From Lelliottia sp. WAP21 (GTDB lineage: Bacteria; Pseudomonadota; Gammaproteobacteria; Enterobacterales; Enterobacteriaceae): a stretch of DNA of 64,000 nucleotides. Positions 1 through 10,193 of the stretch are shown here, piece by piece; position 1 is the first letter of the stretch, and each line of letters starts with the position of its first letter. The position numbers and the translations under genes were made by a program. Where the stretch lies: positions 434,001-498,000 of the forward strand of contig NZ_JAIWPG020000002.1 of the NCBI RefSeq assembly GCF_020532665.2, given 5' to 3'. The notes beneath the pieces were generated by a model, which made no database searches, was not told the origin of the DNA, and worked only from the letters and a program-made list of their open reading frames with translations.

Positions 1-674
1 GCAATCAGATCCTGCGGATTACCGTCTTCGGCTATACGCCCTTTATCGATGAAAATCAGGCGGGAAGCCACTTTCTCGGCAAAGCCGATTTCGTGGGTTA
101 CGATGACCATGGTCATCCCTTCTTCCGCCAGATCCTGCATCACCTTCAACACTTCATGACGGAGTTCGGGATCCAGCGCAGAGGTTGGCTCATCAAACAA
201 CATCATTTTAGGTTTCACCGCCAGCGCACGGGCAATCGCCACACGCTGCTGCTGTCCACCGGACAGCTCGGAAGGGTAGTGATGCGCACGCTCGGCCAGA
301 CCCACCTTCGCCAGCAGATCTTTTGCCAGTTTTTCGGCTTCCGCTTTGCTGGCTCCGCGAACGCGCAGTGGGCCAAACATCACGTTTTCCAGCGCCGTCA
401 GGTGCGGGAAGAGATAAAACTGCTGGAACACCATGCCCGCTTCCTGACGAATCAGACGGTCATCGACTTTCGGATCGTTAACTTTTAACCCGTCAACAAA
501 CAGATCGCCGCTGGTGATATCTTCCAGCTTGTTAATGCAGCGCAGCAGCGTGGATTTACCGGAGCCAGACGGCCCGATAATCACCACCACTTCACCCTGT
601 TTGATGTTCAAATCGATGTTGTGCAGCACCTGGGTCGGACCAAAGTGCTTAGAGACATTTTTAAATTCAATCAC
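1..674 (-). CDS. glnQ: Glutamine ABC transporter ATP-binding protein GlnQ (3' end outside window)
   Basis: ATPase subunit of the glutamine importer GlnHPQ; it acts on the cytoplasmic face of the inner membrane and powers uptake. The reading frame starts at a GTG (674-672) that overlaps the glnP stop codon by four bases, reads M-I-E-F-K, and continues through Walker A (GPSGSGKST), the LSGGQQQR signature and Walker B with DEPTSALDP. About 224 codons are visible; the E. coli protein has 240 residues, so roughly the last 16 lie beyond position 1. It is the distal gene of the glnHPQ operon. Identity is very secure; only the C-terminus cannot be judged. Confidence 0.97.
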   Translation of the reverse strand, partial: MIEFKNVSKHFGPTQVLHNIDLNIKQGEVVVIIGPSGSGKSTLLRCINKLEDITSGDLFVDGLKVNDPKVDDRLIRQEAGMVFQQFYLFPHLTALENVMFGPLRVRGASKAEAEKLAKDLLAKVGLAERAHHYPSELSGGQQQRVAIARALAVKPKMMLFDEPTSALDPELRHEVLKVMQDLAEEGMTMVIVTHEIGFAEKVASRLIFIDKGRIAEDGNPQDLI

Positions 675-1330
675 AGGATTTTCATCCTTCTTTCCAGACG
701 ACGCAGAACAAAGCTCAGCAGCAGCGTGATAATCAGATAGACCACCGCAACGGCACTCCAGATTTCCAGTGCGCGGAAGTTACCGGCAATGATCTCCTGT
801 CCCTGACGGGTCAGTTCAGCCACGCCGATAACGATGAACAGGGAGGTATCTTTAATGCTGATAATCCACTGATTGCCCAGTGGCGGAAGCATACGACGTA
901 ATGCCAGCGGCAGGATCACATGGCGAATGGTTTCGCGTCGGGACAGACCCAGCGCTAAACCCGCTTCGCTGAAGCCTTTATGAATCGACAACACCGCACC
1001 ACGGGTAATCTCCGCAATGTAGGCGCCAGAGTTAATCATAATGGTCACTACCGCTGCGCTAAAGGGATCAATGCGCAGGTCATTGAAGGCCATCGGCAGA
1101 GCAAAGTAGATAAACATGACCTGGACGACAATAGGTGTGCCGCGGATCACTTCGATGAAAACCAGTGCGATGTGGTTAGCAATCCAGCCACCGTAGCTGC
1201 GGGCGAAACCGGCGATAAGACCGATCACTAACCCGCCAGCCAGACCGAGGACCGAAATCCACAGGGTCATTTTGGCGCCTTCAAGCAAGAGTGGAATGGC
1301 AGGCCAGATGGCGCTCCAGTCAAACTGCAT
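671..1330 (-). CDS. glnP: Glutamine ABC transporter permease GlnP
   Basis: Inner-membrane permease of the glutamine importer. It has 219 residues, the E. coli length, and is nearly identical to it. An N-terminal hydrophobic segment (about 20-42) is followed by further membrane spans and the EAA loop of amino-acid permeases (about 120-140, [20 protein letters not shown]), which docks onto GlnQ. The frame ends with LERRMKIL, and its TGA overlaps the GTG start of glnQ, consistent with translational coupling. A 117-bp gap containing a REP-like palindrome separates it from glnH upstream. Confidence 0.98.
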   Translation of the reverse strand: MQFDWSAIWPAIPLLLEGAKMTLWISVLGLAGGLVIGLIAGFARSYGGWIANHIALVFIEVIRGTPIVVQVMFIYFALPMAFNDLRIDPFSAAVVTIMINSGAYIAEITRGAVLSIHKGFSEAGLALGLSRRETIRHVILPLALRRMLPPLGNQWIISIKDTSLFIVIGVAELTRQGQEIIAGNFRALEIWSAVAVVYLIITLLLSFVLRRLERRMKIL

Positions 1331-1391
1331 GATAATTTCCTGTATACCGTGGTGAAAAAAACACTGAGTTACCGTATCGACAACTCAAAAT

Positions 1392-1423
1392 GTAGGCCCG
1401 GCAAGCGCACCCGCCGCCGGGCG
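1392..1423. repeat. REP-like palindrome between glnH and glnP
   Basis: The stretch GTAGGCCCGGCAAGCGCA...CCGCCGGGC has the GTAG head and the GCCCGGC/GCCGGGC arms of enterobacterial REP elements. It sits between glnH and glnP, where such elements often stabilise the upstream mRNA and so allow excess production of the binding protein over the permease. The sequence is seen directly; the role is inferred. Confidence 0.7.
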
Positions 1424-1447
1424 TTACAAACCTGCTAACAGGCTGAA

Positions 1448-2263
<816 letters not shown>

Positions 2264-2333
2264 TTACAACTTATTGTTTTGCAAAGGGGATGGTGTCATC
2301 TGTTGCACAATGAGCGTGGCATGGCCGTCAGTT

Positions 2334-2363
2334 TGCACCAATTCGGAGCACTGTTTTGGTGCG
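2334..2363. promoter_or_regulatory. Two overlapping NtrC-binding sites
   Basis: AGCACTGTTTTGGTGCG (2347-2363) is a near-consensus NtrC dyad. A weaker dyad, TGCACCAATTCGGAGCA (2334-2350), overlaps it. With transcription starting near 2234, their centres fall about 121 and 108 bp upstream, the same spacing as I recall for the NtrC sites of E. coli glnH. Nitrogen-limitation control through NtrC and sigma-54 follows. Confidence 0.8.
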
Positions 2364-2507
2364 CGTCGTGAACGGTGGATGACGAGTGACCATTAAGCGT
2401 AAAATCAGGCGAGAAAACAATCTTCCATTAACGATTGTGTGAGGTGATTATTACATTTCGTTTACTTTGACGGGCCTTAAGGCGGAAAAAGTGCACCATA
2501 AATGTGC

Positions 2508-2534
2508 AAAACCCCTGCCGGGCGGCAAGGGTTT
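2508..2534 (-). terminator. Terminator of dps
   Basis: On the minus strand AAACCCTTGCC - GCCCG - GGCAGGGGTTTT forms an 11-bp stem ending in a T run, 20 bp after the dps stop codon. Confidence 0.85.
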
Positions 2535-2553
2535 GATAGAAATTCCGTATGGA

Positions 2554-3153
<600 letters not shown>

Positions 3154-3322
3154 TTAATAGCAAGAGGAAGGTGGCTTTTGTTAACTCATTGATAATTATC
3201 TATTTACTATATTGTGTTGCGGATGTGTCTTAATTACGGCGCTTATTTCGTTCGTTACGAAAATATTTCCTGACAAAACTAAAGTGTGTCAGGAAATAAA
3301 TGCATAGGGATTCTGGTCTCTA

Positions 3323-3351
3323 TTCTGCATGGCGCGTGCGGCCATGCAGAA
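3323..3351 (-). terminator. Hairpin after rhtA (possible terminator)
   Basis: TTCTGCATGGC / GCCATGCAGAA is a perfect 11-bp stem with a 7-nt loop just beyond the rhtA stop. No strong T run follows on the minus strand, so its termination strength is uncertain. Confidence 0.5.
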
Positions 3352-3358
3352 CGCGGGC

Positions 3359-4246
3359 TTATTTAATGTCAATTTCCTTGATTTTGCTTTCCTGACGCAT
3401 CGTGAGCGTAGAACCCATCGAAGCAGCAATGATGGAGCAGAGCGCGAGCGTCTGGATACCTGTCAGCGTTTCGCCGAGAAAGACCATGCCTGACATGGCG
3501 GCAAGAGCAGGCTCCATGCTCATCAGCGTGCCAAAAATGCGCGTCGGCAAGCGGGTCAGGGCGATCATCTCCAGAGAATAGGGCAGGGCAGTAGACAGGA
3601 CGGCGACGGCCAGGCCAACGGGGAGGATCGACCACTGCCAGATAGACTCGGTTGCTTGCGCCATCCCCAGAGGAACGAAAATAATCGCGGCGATCAGTGA
3701 GCCAAGTGCGACCGTGGCGGGGCCGTGTTCTTCCCCTGCACGTTGCCCCGTAAGGATGTAGACCGCCCAGCAGGCCCCCGCGCCCAATGCCAGCGCGGCG
3801 CCGGTCAGGTCAACGTGCGAGATGTCTTGCCCCAGAGGAAGTAAAAACCATAAGCCCAGCACGGCCAACACCACCCAGACGAAATCGACCGGTCTGCGGG
3901 AGGAGAACAGCGCAACGGCCAGCGGGCCGGTGAACTCAAGGGCCACGGCAATGCCCAGCGGGACGGTTTGAATAGACAGATAGAAGAGATAGTTCATCGC
4001 CCCCAGCGACAAGCCATACAACAGCAGCGGCAGGCGTTGTTCTTTCTTAAAGCGAAGCCGCCAGGGTTTAAATATCACCACCAGGATGATCGTCCCCAGT
4101 GCAATACGCAGCGCCGTCACGCCGGGCGCGCCAACCAGCGGGAAAAGCGATTTTGCCAGCGATGCACCACTCTGAATGGAGAGCATGGCAATCAGTATCA
4201 CAACGATGGGCAACCAGACCGGCGCTTTGCGAGACAACCCAGGCAT
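3359..4246 (-). CDS. rhtA: Threonine/homoserine exporter RhtA
   Basis: Inner-membrane exporter of the EamA/DMT family that pumps out threonine, homoserine and related amino acids. The ATG at 4246 gives a 295-residue protein like E. coli RhtA. The alternative ATG five codons upstream overlaps the AGGAGAAAGG ribosome-binding site and was rejected. About ten hydrophobic segments are seen, arranged as two EamA repeats. Conserved stretches include SGASLAKSLFPLVGAPGVTA and TALPYSLEMIALTRLPTR. It is flanked by dps and the divergently oriented ompX. Confidence 0.97.
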   Translation of the reverse strand: MPGLSRKAPVWLPIVVILIAMLSIQSGASLAKSLFPLVGAPGVTALRIALGTIILVVIFKPWRLRFKKEQRLPLLLYGLSLGAMNYLFYLSIQTVPLGIAVALEFTGPLAVALFSSRRPVDFVWVVLAVLGLWFLLPLGQDISHVDLTGAALALGAGACWAVYILTGQRAGEEHGPATVALGSLIAAIIFVPLGMAQATESIWQWSILPVGLAVAVLSTALPYSLEMIALTRLPTRIFGTLMSMEPALAAMSGMVFLGETLTGIQTLALCSIIAASMGSTLTMRQESKIKEIDIK

Positions 4247-4600
4247 CCTTTCTCCTGTCAATTTTTGTCAAAGGAAGTAAAAGAGGCAGTGTAATGGAAT
4301 TAAACCGAAGCCGTTGAGACTTTGTTGAAAAAAAAAGCCTCCGAAATCCGTAAAATGAGCCATGATTGATGGATTATTAAGCGGTTAAATTAGGAATAAT
4401 CTGGATGAATGTCTTTTCCATGACGCGCAAAATCAGCTTAATAGTTCAAAAATTTTTTGTTATTTGAAGGAGATAACCTGGCCTGGAAACGTTCTGTTAC
4501 ATCAAAGGTTGGGTTAGACATCGCGAATGACAAAGAGTTTCACAAGATTTTTTGATATATTTAAAACTTACGGATTACTTGAAGCACATTTGAGGTGGTT
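4247..4600 (+). promoter_or_regulatory. rhtA-ompX intergenic region
   Basis: A 354-bp AT-rich gap between divergent genes. No gene is recognised. The last 70 bp before ompX (TTCACAAGATTTTTTGATATAT and following A/T tracts) is the probable ompX promoter and 5' leader. The leader carries a purine-rich GAGGTGG ribosome-binding site immediately before the ATG. Confidence 0.5.
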
Positions 4601-5119
4601 ATGAAAAAAATTGCATGTCTTTCAGCTTTGGCCGCAGTTCTGGCTGTCTCCGCAGGTACTGCTGTAGCTGCTACTTCTACCGTTACCGGTGGTTACGCTC
4701 AGTCCGATATGCAGGGCGTAATGAACAAAACCAACGGTTTCAACCTGAAGTATCGTTACGAGCAGGATAACAACCCGCTGGGCGTAATCGGTTCTTTCAC
4801 TTACACCGAGAAAGATCGTTTTGAAGACGGCGCTTACAACAAAGGCCAGTACTACGGCATCACCGCTGGTCCAGCTTACCGCCTGAACGACTGGGCAAGC
4901 ATCTACGGTGTTGTAGGTGTTGGCTACGGTAAATTCCAGCAGACTGAAAACGAAAGTCTGAACCGCTCTGCAACCAACAGCGACTACGGTTTCTCCTATG
5001 GCGCAGGTATGCAGTTCAACCCAATCGAAAATGTTGCACTGGACTTCTCTTACGAGCAGAGCCGTATCCGCAACGTTGACGTTGGCACCTGGATCGCAGG
5101 CGTAGGTTACCGTTTCTAA
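4601..5119 (+). CDS. ompX: Outer-membrane protein OmpX
   Basis: Eight-stranded outer-membrane beta-barrel of the Ail/Lom/OmpX family, associated with adhesion and envelope stress. The start is the ATG preceded by GAGGTGG; a GTG two codons upstream is less likely. The product has 172 residues with a signal peptide ending at AVA|ATS. The mature part alternates polar and hydrophobic residues, includes family blocks such as YYGITAGPAYRLNDWAS and YGVVGVGYGKF, and ends in the C-terminal aromatic signature GVGYRF needed for barrel assembly. The exposed loop around residues 115-125 (ENESLNRSATNS) differs from E. coli, as surface loops usually do. A strong terminator follows. Confidence 0.98.
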   Translation: MKKIACLSALAAVLAVSAGTAVAATSTVTGGYAQSDMQGVMNKTNGFNLKYRYEQDNNPLGVIGSFTYTEKDRFEDGAYNKGQYYGITAGPAYRLNDWASIYGVVGVGYGKFQQTENESLNRSATNSDYGFSYGAGMQFNPIENVALDFSYEQSRIRNVDVGTWIAGVGYRF

Positions 5120-5137
5120 TCACTTCGGTAAGCTTAT

Positions 5138-5170
5138 AAAAAATCCGCCCACTGTGGCGGATTTTTTTTA
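5138..5170 (+). terminator. Terminator of ompX
   Basis: AAATCCGCC - CACTGT - GGCGGATTT followed by a run of eight T, directly after ompX. The A run on the other side may let it serve opgE too. Confidence 0.93.
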
Positions 5171-5239
5171 TCTGCATATTCTGTTCCGGCAACAGGCTGG
5201 CATCAGAGAACTTTTCCCTTCTGCACGATCCTCTCTCTT

Positions 5240-6823
5240 CTAGCGGCTTTTGGTCGCGAATATATCCGTGCCAAGATGCGCGTACTCCACCTTTTGCAGT
5301 TTGAAGTTGGTGACGTAGACCGGCGGCGCTTTCTTACTGGACACAAAGGGATAGCTATTCACGATTTCTTTCGTGGAGATCCCGGTCCACTGTGAAAAGA
5401 AGCTCAGGAAATCGTTCGCCGAACGACGCGCTTTGATAATGCGGTGCGTTTTATCGTCACTGGAGATCACCATAAAGGGGACCTGGAAGTTCTGCTGGAA
5501 TTTATCGTCATGGGCGAGATATTGCACCGCTTTTCCGCGCTCTTTAAACGCCAGGCCATGATCGGAGAAGTAGACCATCGAGAAACTCTCGCCCGCATTT
5601 CTCAGCTGGTTGTACAACTGGCTCAGAAGCTCATCCGTCTGTGTCATGGTATAGAGATAACATGAGGTCTCTTTCGACTGCACGAATTCCGCATATTTCC
5701 CCCCGGTACGATCGCACGCCTGCGGATGTGATCCCATCAGATGCAGGACGATCAACTGCGGCTGCGTACGTTGAGTGGCAAATACCTGTGCGGTCATTTT
5801 TAACAGCGCGTCATCTTTGGTGTTTTTATCAGCCTCGAAGTCGCCGCTTTTCAGGAACTGCACTTCATCGGCTCGTTTAGCAATGCTGGCGATGGCCGTA
5901 TCGTACTCACCAATTTGCCCCTGGTTTGAGAACCACCAGCTCTGAAAACCGGCACGGTTTGCCAGCGTGACGAAGTTGTCCTGATACTGCGGCTTGCCGT
6001 CGACGACGCGGTTTAAGGTTAACCCGAGCGATTTTTGCGTCGACCCGCTGGCGGCAACGTAATCGGTAAATAAGGTCCCGTTAACGGAACTGGCAAATGG
6101 CGTGTTATTCCAGTGCCCGCCAAAGGCGCCCAGCGCATCACGGCGCGCGCTTTCACCAATCACCACTACATAGGTATGGTATTTCGGTTTCACCGCCAGC
6201 ACGTTCCAGGTGTCCTTCATATTAGACAGCGCGGTCATGCGTGCCTGTTCATCAATCACTTCTTTATTATTCACCACCACGTCTTTAACGAAGCGGAAAA
6301 CAGGGTAGCCGGTATCTTTCAGTTTAAAGACGCCACCCCAGGCCAGGTTTTGTAGTGGGGTCACAAAAAAGACGGCCACGCTAAAGGCAAGGCACAGGTT
6401 ATCCAGCATGTTCCAGCTTTTTTCCCCGGTCACTTTACGACGCAGCGCAATGACGCCAAGGGCAAAGATGAACAGACCGATGACATAGCTATACCACGGG
6501 AAAATCGTCAGGATTTCCGTGGACTCCTCCATATTGGTGGAGTGGAGCGCCAGCACCGTATTGAAGTTAGGCGAGCCATAGGCCTGACCAAACGGATAAT
6601 ACATGGCCGCAATCAGGGAACACACGCCAACCAGCGCCTTTTGCACGCGCGGCATACTGCGCCAGAGGATATGCAAAATACAGGTGAACGCGACGGCATA
6701 AAGCAGGCTAAACGGGTAGCCAAGCGCAAGGTTAATCAGCAGGGATTGCAAAAAATAGAATCCCGTCCACGGGCTTAAGGCCCGGCTGCGGGAAATAAGT
6801 GTTTCTTTTAGGGTTAAATTCAT
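5240..6823 (-). CDS. opgE: Phosphoethanolamine transferase OpgE (YbiP)
   Basis: Inner-membrane enzyme of the EptA/sulfatase-fold family that adds phosphoethanolamine to osmoregulated periplasmic glucans. It has 527 residues, as in E. coli. The N-terminal 160 residues hold about five membrane segments. The periplasmic catalytic domain has the alkaline-phosphatase-like core: VVVIGESARRDALGAFGG (metal-binding Glu), AASGSTQKSLGL (phosphate-accepting Ser/Thr region), VLHLMGSHPQ and YFSDHGL (metal-binding Asp-His). It stands alone between ompX and mntS and is transcribed away from mntS. Confidence 0.93.
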   Translation of the reverse strand: MNLTLKETLISRSRALSPWTGFYFLQSLLINLALGYPFSLLYAVAFTCILHILWRSMPRVQKALVGVCSLIAAMYYPFGQAYGSPNFNTVLALHSTNMEESTEILTIFPWYSYVIGLFIFALGVIALRRKVTGEKSWNMLDNLCLAFSVAVFFVTPLQNLAWGGVFKLKDTGYPVFRFVKDVVVNNKEVIDEQARMTALSNMKDTWNVLAVKPKYHTYVVVIGESARRDALGAFGGHWNNTPFASSVNGTLFTDYVAASGSTQKSLGLTLNRVVDGKPQYQDNFVTLANRAGFQSWWFSNQGQIGEYDTAIASIAKRADEVQFLKSGDFEADKNTKDDALLKMTAQVFATQRTQPQLIVLHLMGSHPQACDRTGGKYAEFVQSKETSCYLYTMTQTDELLSQLYNQLRNAGESFSMVYFSDHGLAFKERGKAVQYLAHDDKFQQNFQVPFMVISSDDKTHRIIKARRSANDFLSFFSQWTGISTKEIVNSYPFVSSKKAPPVYVTNFKLQKVEYAHLGTDIFATKSR

Positions 6824-7071
6824 AGGTCACTATCATGAAAACGCCATGCGCTCACCCTGGCGTCGAGGGTCAAAGCCTGCCTGACAGTGCGCGTAGAGGG
6901 AATGAGGGTCCGCTTCAGCGAGCCGCAAAGGGTGCAGGGCTGCAAGAAGATAGAGCCAGTCAGTCTTCAGGTCAACCGTTGTTAACAGTTGTTTTGGGAG
7001 AAGGATTACAAAACCGCGAAAAAGATCGGGAATTAGGCGGCCAGAGGCCAGTTTACCGGTGAAATGTGACA
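6824..7071. other. opgE-mntS intergenic gap
   Basis: About 250 bp between the opgE start and the mntS terminator. It should hold the opgE promoter. A 75-codon open frame on the plus strand (6835-7062) has no start signal and no family resemblance, so I do not call it. Nothing else is recognised. Confidence 0.4.
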
Positions 7072-7103
7072 GGAAAAAGATGCGGCGTACCGCGACGCCG
7101 CAT
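7072..7103 (-). terminator. Terminator of mntS
   Basis: On the minus strand ATGCGGCGT - CGCGGT - ACGCCGCAT followed by CTTTTTCC. The stem begins right at the mntS stop codon. Confidence 0.9.
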
Positions 7104-7231
7104 TAGTTTGAAGGCTTGTCGTTCTGCTGCGGTTTGCCGTTGAACATATCGCACAGCATGTTGAGCAGCATTAAACGCACGGTAAAGGGAGAATGTGTAA
7201 ACACGCGGAGACACCTCTTAAATTCGTTCAT
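7103..7231 (-). CDS. mntS: Manganese-responsive small protein MntS
   Basis: A 42-residue protein (MNEFKRCLRVFTHSPFTVRL... ending in KPQQNDKPSN) that matches E. coli MntS at most positions. E. coli MntS is made when manganese is scarce and raises usable manganese in the cell by interfering with the exporter MntP. The ATG at 7231 is favoured by a perfect AGGAGGTCAT ribosome-binding site. The frame stays open upstream but loses similarity there. It is divergent from mntR, and two MntR-box-like palindromes lie in its upstream region, so repression by Mn-MntR is expected. Confidence 0.95.
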   Translation of the reverse strand: MNEFKRCLRVFTHSPFTVRLMLLNMLCDMFNGKPQQNDKPSN

Positions 7232-7288
7232 ATGACCTCCTGATTTCTGATCCCTTCGATCCGTGAAGGGTGACTGCATTACATACAG

Positions 7289-7323
7289 ATATAGCACAGG
7301 CTATATTACATAGCTACGGCTAT
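7289..7323. promoter_or_regulatory. Two MntR-box-like palindromes
   Basis: ATATAGCACAGGCTATAT (7289-7306) and ATAGCTACGGCTAT (7310-7323) both show the ATAGC-N4-GCTAT dyad resembling the MntR operator. Their centres lie 19 bp apart, between divergent mntS and mntR. The longer one is the better match. Confidence 0.75.
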
Positions 7324-7414
7324 TTCGTTAAATTTTTGTGCTTGTAGAGGGATGGTTTACACTATGCGCTCTCGTCCTATGACGACGGACGCGCCACCAC
7401 ACTGAGGAAGCAGA

Positions 7415-7888
7415 ATGAACAGTCGCGCAGGTAAGCCCACTACAAAAAAAAAGACGCAACTGGTTAATGTTGAAGAGCACGTTGAAGGGTTCCGCCAGGT
7501 CCGCGAAGCGCATCGCCGCGAACTGATTGATGACTACGTTGAGCTGATTTCGGATCTGTTCCGTGAAGTTGGGGAGGCCCGACAGGTCGATATGGCTGCC
7601 CGTCTCGGGGTATCACAGCCTACTGTGGCCAAAATGTTAAAACGTCTGGCCTCCGTAGGGCTGATCGAAATGATCCCCTGGCGCGGCGTGTTCCTCACGC
7701 CAGAAGGCGAAAAACTGGCGCAGGAAAGCCGCGAACGCCATCAGATTGTGGAAAATTTTTTACGTGTGCTGGGCGTCAGTGAAGAGATTGCTCGTCGCGA
7801 CTCAGAAGGCATCGAACATCACGTCAGCGCCGAGACGCTGGAAAAGTTTCGTGAATTCACGCTCAAATACGGTACGCCTGCTGAATGA
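7415..7888 (+). CDS. mntR: Manganese-dependent transcriptional regulator MntR
   Basis: DtxR/MntR-family metalloregulator of 157 residues (E. coli 155). It represses mntH and mntS and activates mntP when loaded with Mn(II). The N-terminal winged helix includes [29 protein letters not shown]. Metal-binding residues are seen in [10 protein letters not shown] and [17 protein letters not shown] ribosome-binding site precedes the ATG. The stop overlaps the ybiR start by four bases (ATGA), so the two are co-translated. Confidence 0.97.
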   Translation: MNSRAGKPTTKKKTQLVNVEEHVEGFRQVREAHRRELIDDYVELISDLFREVGEARQVDMAARLGVSQPTVAKMLKRLASVGLIEMIPWRGVFLTPEGEKLAQESRERHQIVENFLRVLGVSEEIARRDSEGIEHHVSAETLEKFREFTLKYGTPAE

Positions 7889-8994
7889 ACATCCCTGGAG
7901 TGCAGGCTCTCGCCCGCGATCGCTTCTTCCATCTTTTACTGGTTATCGGCGTCGGGTTGAGTTTCTTCGTTCCCTTCGCGCCACAGGCCTGGCCTGACGC
8001 GATCGACTGGCACACCATTATTACCCTGAGCGGGTTGATGATGCTGACCAAAGGCGTTGAACTGAGCGGCTATTTTGATGTGCTGGGCCGCAAAATGGTG
8101 CGCCGTTTTGCTACCGAGCGGAAACTGGCGCTTTTTATGGTGCTGGCCGCGGCGCTGCTTTCCACGTTTTTAACCAACGATGTGGCATTGTTTATCGTGG
8201 TGCCGCTGACCCTGACCCTGCGCCGGCTCTGTGAGATCCCGGTGACCCGCCTCATAATCTTCGAAGCCCTGGCGGTCAATGCCGGATCGCTGCTGACGCC
8301 GATTGGCAACCCGCAGAATATCCTGCTCTGGGGCCGCTCCGGGCTGTCGTTTGCCGCCTTTACCTGGCAGATGATGCCGCTGGCGCTGGTGATGATACTC
8401 TCACTGCTTGTAGTGTGCGGGTTCGCTTTCCCTGATAAGAGGCTTCATTATCACAGCGGGTCACCCACGCCGACGTGGAAGCCGCGTCTGGTGTGGGGCG
8501 CGTTGCTGCTCTATATCGTCTTCCTGACGGCGCTGGAAATGAAGTTTGAGCGGGTGGGCGTTCTGATGGTCGCCGTGGGTTTTTTGCTGCTGGCGCGTCG
8601 GGTGCTCATCAGCGTCGACTGGACCTTGCTGCTGGTGTTTATGGCGATGTTTATTGACGTGCATCTGTTGATTCAACTGCCAGTGTTGCAGGCGACCCTG
8701 CACAGCGTCAGCGGTCTGCCGCCGTTTGGACTGTGGCTGACGGCGATTGGACTGTCTCAGTTTATCAGCAATGTGCCTGCCACGATTTTGTTAATCAACT
8801 ATGTGCCGCCTACGGCACTGTTAGCCTGGGCAGTAAACGTTGGGGGATTCGGCCTGTTGCCGGGGTCGCTGGCGAATATCATCGCCCTGAGAATGGCCAA
8901 CGATCGGCGTATCTGGTGGCGTTTCCACCTGTGGTCACTGCCCATGTTGATCTGGGCCGCTGGCGTCGGTTTCGGAATTATCCTTCTCATATAG
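7885..8994 (+). CDS. ybiR: Anion-transporter family membrane protein YbiR
   Basis: A 369-residue inner-membrane protein of the ArsB/NhaD-DASS ion-transporter superfamily. It has about ten hydrophobic segments and the family blocks [16 protein letters not shown] and [18 protein letters not shown], which form the two re-entrant loops of this fold. Its substrate is not established. It overlaps mntR by four bases, an arrangement conserved in E. coli, which hints at manganese-linked expression but not necessarily manganese transport. Confidence 0.9.
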   Translation: MNIPGVQALARDRFFHLLLVIGVGLSFFVPFAPQAWPDAIDWHTIITLSGLMMLTKGVELSGYFDVLGRKMVRRFATERKLALFMVLAAALLSTFLTNDVALFIVVPLTLTLRRLCEIPVTRLIIFEALAVNAGSLLTPIGNPQNILLWGRSGLSFAAFTWQMMPLALVMILSLLVVCGFAFPDKRLHYHSGSPTPTWKPRLVWGALLLYIVFLTALEMKFERVGVLMVAVGFLLLARRVLISVDWTLLLVFMAMFIDVHLLIQLPVLQATLHSVSGLPPFGLWLTAIGLSQFISNVPATILLINYVPPTALLAWAVNVGGFGLLPGSLANIIALRMANDRRIWWRFHLWSLPMLIWAAGVGFGIILLI

Positions 8995-9095
8995 TGCGTT
9001 CTTTGTCAGTTTTTCCTGGCAAATGTATAGCAACGTCCTAATTTTAGTGAACGGCATAGCGTGATGCCCTTTACTGACAGGACTGTTGTTGACCT

Positions 9096-10193
9096 ATGGC
9101 TGAAGATAACGAAAAACAAGCGGCTGACGAGCCGGAAAAAAACCAAAACGAACGTAAGCGACCCGGGAAAAAACCGTTAATTATCCTCGGGATCGTGGTT
9201 GTGGTGATGATCGTCGTTGCGCTGGTGTGGTGGTTATTAACGCGCAATGAAGAGACCACTGACGATGCCTTTACCGATGGGGATGTGGTCACCATCGCGC
9301 CGAAAGCGGCGGGCTACGTCACTGAATTACGTGTCCGTGACAACCAGCGCGTTAAAAAAGGCGACGTGCTGGTGGTCATTGACCCGCGTGATAACACCGC
9401 TCAGCGCGATCAGGCTCAGGCACAGCTTGGCCTGGCGACAGCGCAACTGCATCAGGCGCAGGCCCAGCTGGCCCTGTCAAAAGTGCAATACCCCGCTCAG
9501 CGGGATGAAGCCAAAGCGCAGGTCATCAAGGCCCAGGCCGATCTGGCCAATGCGCAGGCAGAATACCGCCGTCAACGCGGCGTGGATCCTCGCGCGACAA
9601 CCCAGCAAAGCATCGATACCGCGAACGCACAGCTCAGAAGTGCCCAGGCGGGGCTTGCCAGCGCGCAGGCTCAGCTGGAAGTCGCCGAGCAGGTGCAGCT
9701 GCAAATTCGCCAGCAGGAAACGAACGTTGAGGCCCGCGAACGTCAGGTGGATCAGGCGAAAGCGCAGCTCGAAACGGCGGAGCTGAACCTCTCCTATACC
9801 GAAGTGACAGCGCCGTTTGACGGGTTTGTCACCAAACGTAACGTCCAGACCGGCACCCTGGTGCAGGCGGGTACCGCGCTATTCTCGCTGGTCTCGCCGG
9901 ATATCTGGGTGGTAGCGAACTTCAAAGAGTCGCAGCTTGAGCGCATGAAGCCCGGCGATAAAGTGACGATGTCGGTGGATGCCTGGCCAGATATGGCGCT
10001 GGAGGGGCATGTCGACAGCATCCAGCAGGGCAGCGGCGCGCGCTTCTCTGCCTTCCCGGCGGAAAATGCGACCGGCAACTTTGTGAAGATTGTCCAGCGC
10101 GTTCCGGTGAAAATCGTGATTGATAAAGGACTGGATCCGAACAGACCGCTGCCGCTGGGGCTTTCCGTCGCACCGAAGGTCACCGTCGAATGA
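9096..10193 (+). CDS. HlyD/EmrA-type membrane-fusion protein of a tripartite pump
   Basis: Periplasmic adaptor, 365 residues. A charged cytoplasmic N-terminus (about 30 residues) is followed by one membrane anchor (about 30-52), then a lipoyl half-motif (DDAFTDGDVVTIAPKAAGYV). A long alanine/glutamine-rich coiled coil covers about 100-230, with repeated QAQLxxAxA patterns. The returning lipoyl half (LSYTEVTAPFDGFVTKRNV) and a beta-barrel domain complete it. It resembles EmrA but is not the emrA locus. Its stop overlaps the next gene by four bases, so it forms an operon with the pump and outer-membrane channel. No regulator gene lies beside it. Confidence 0.9.
   Translation: MAEDNEKQAADEPEKNQNERKRPGKKPLIILGIVVVVMIVVALVWWLLTRNEETTDDAFTDGDVVTIAPKAAGYVTELRVRDNQRVKKGDVLVVIDPRDNTAQRDQAQAQLGLATAQLHQAQAQLALSKVQYPAQRDEAKAQVIKAQADLANAQAEYRRQRGVDPRATTQQSIDTANAQLRSAQAGLASAQAQLEVAEQVQLQIRQQETNVEARERQVDQAKAQLETAELNLSYTEVTAPFDGFVTKRNVQTGTLVQAGTALFSLVSPDIWVVANFKESQLERMKPGDKVTMSVDAWPDMALEGHVDSIQQGSGARFSAFPAENATGNFVKIVQRVPVKIVIDKGLDPNRPLPLGLSVAPKVTVE

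Noticed and set aside
6835-7062. A 75-codon frame between opgE and mntS
   Set aside because: No ribosome-binding site, odd composition and no recognised family; it lies over the opgE promoter region.
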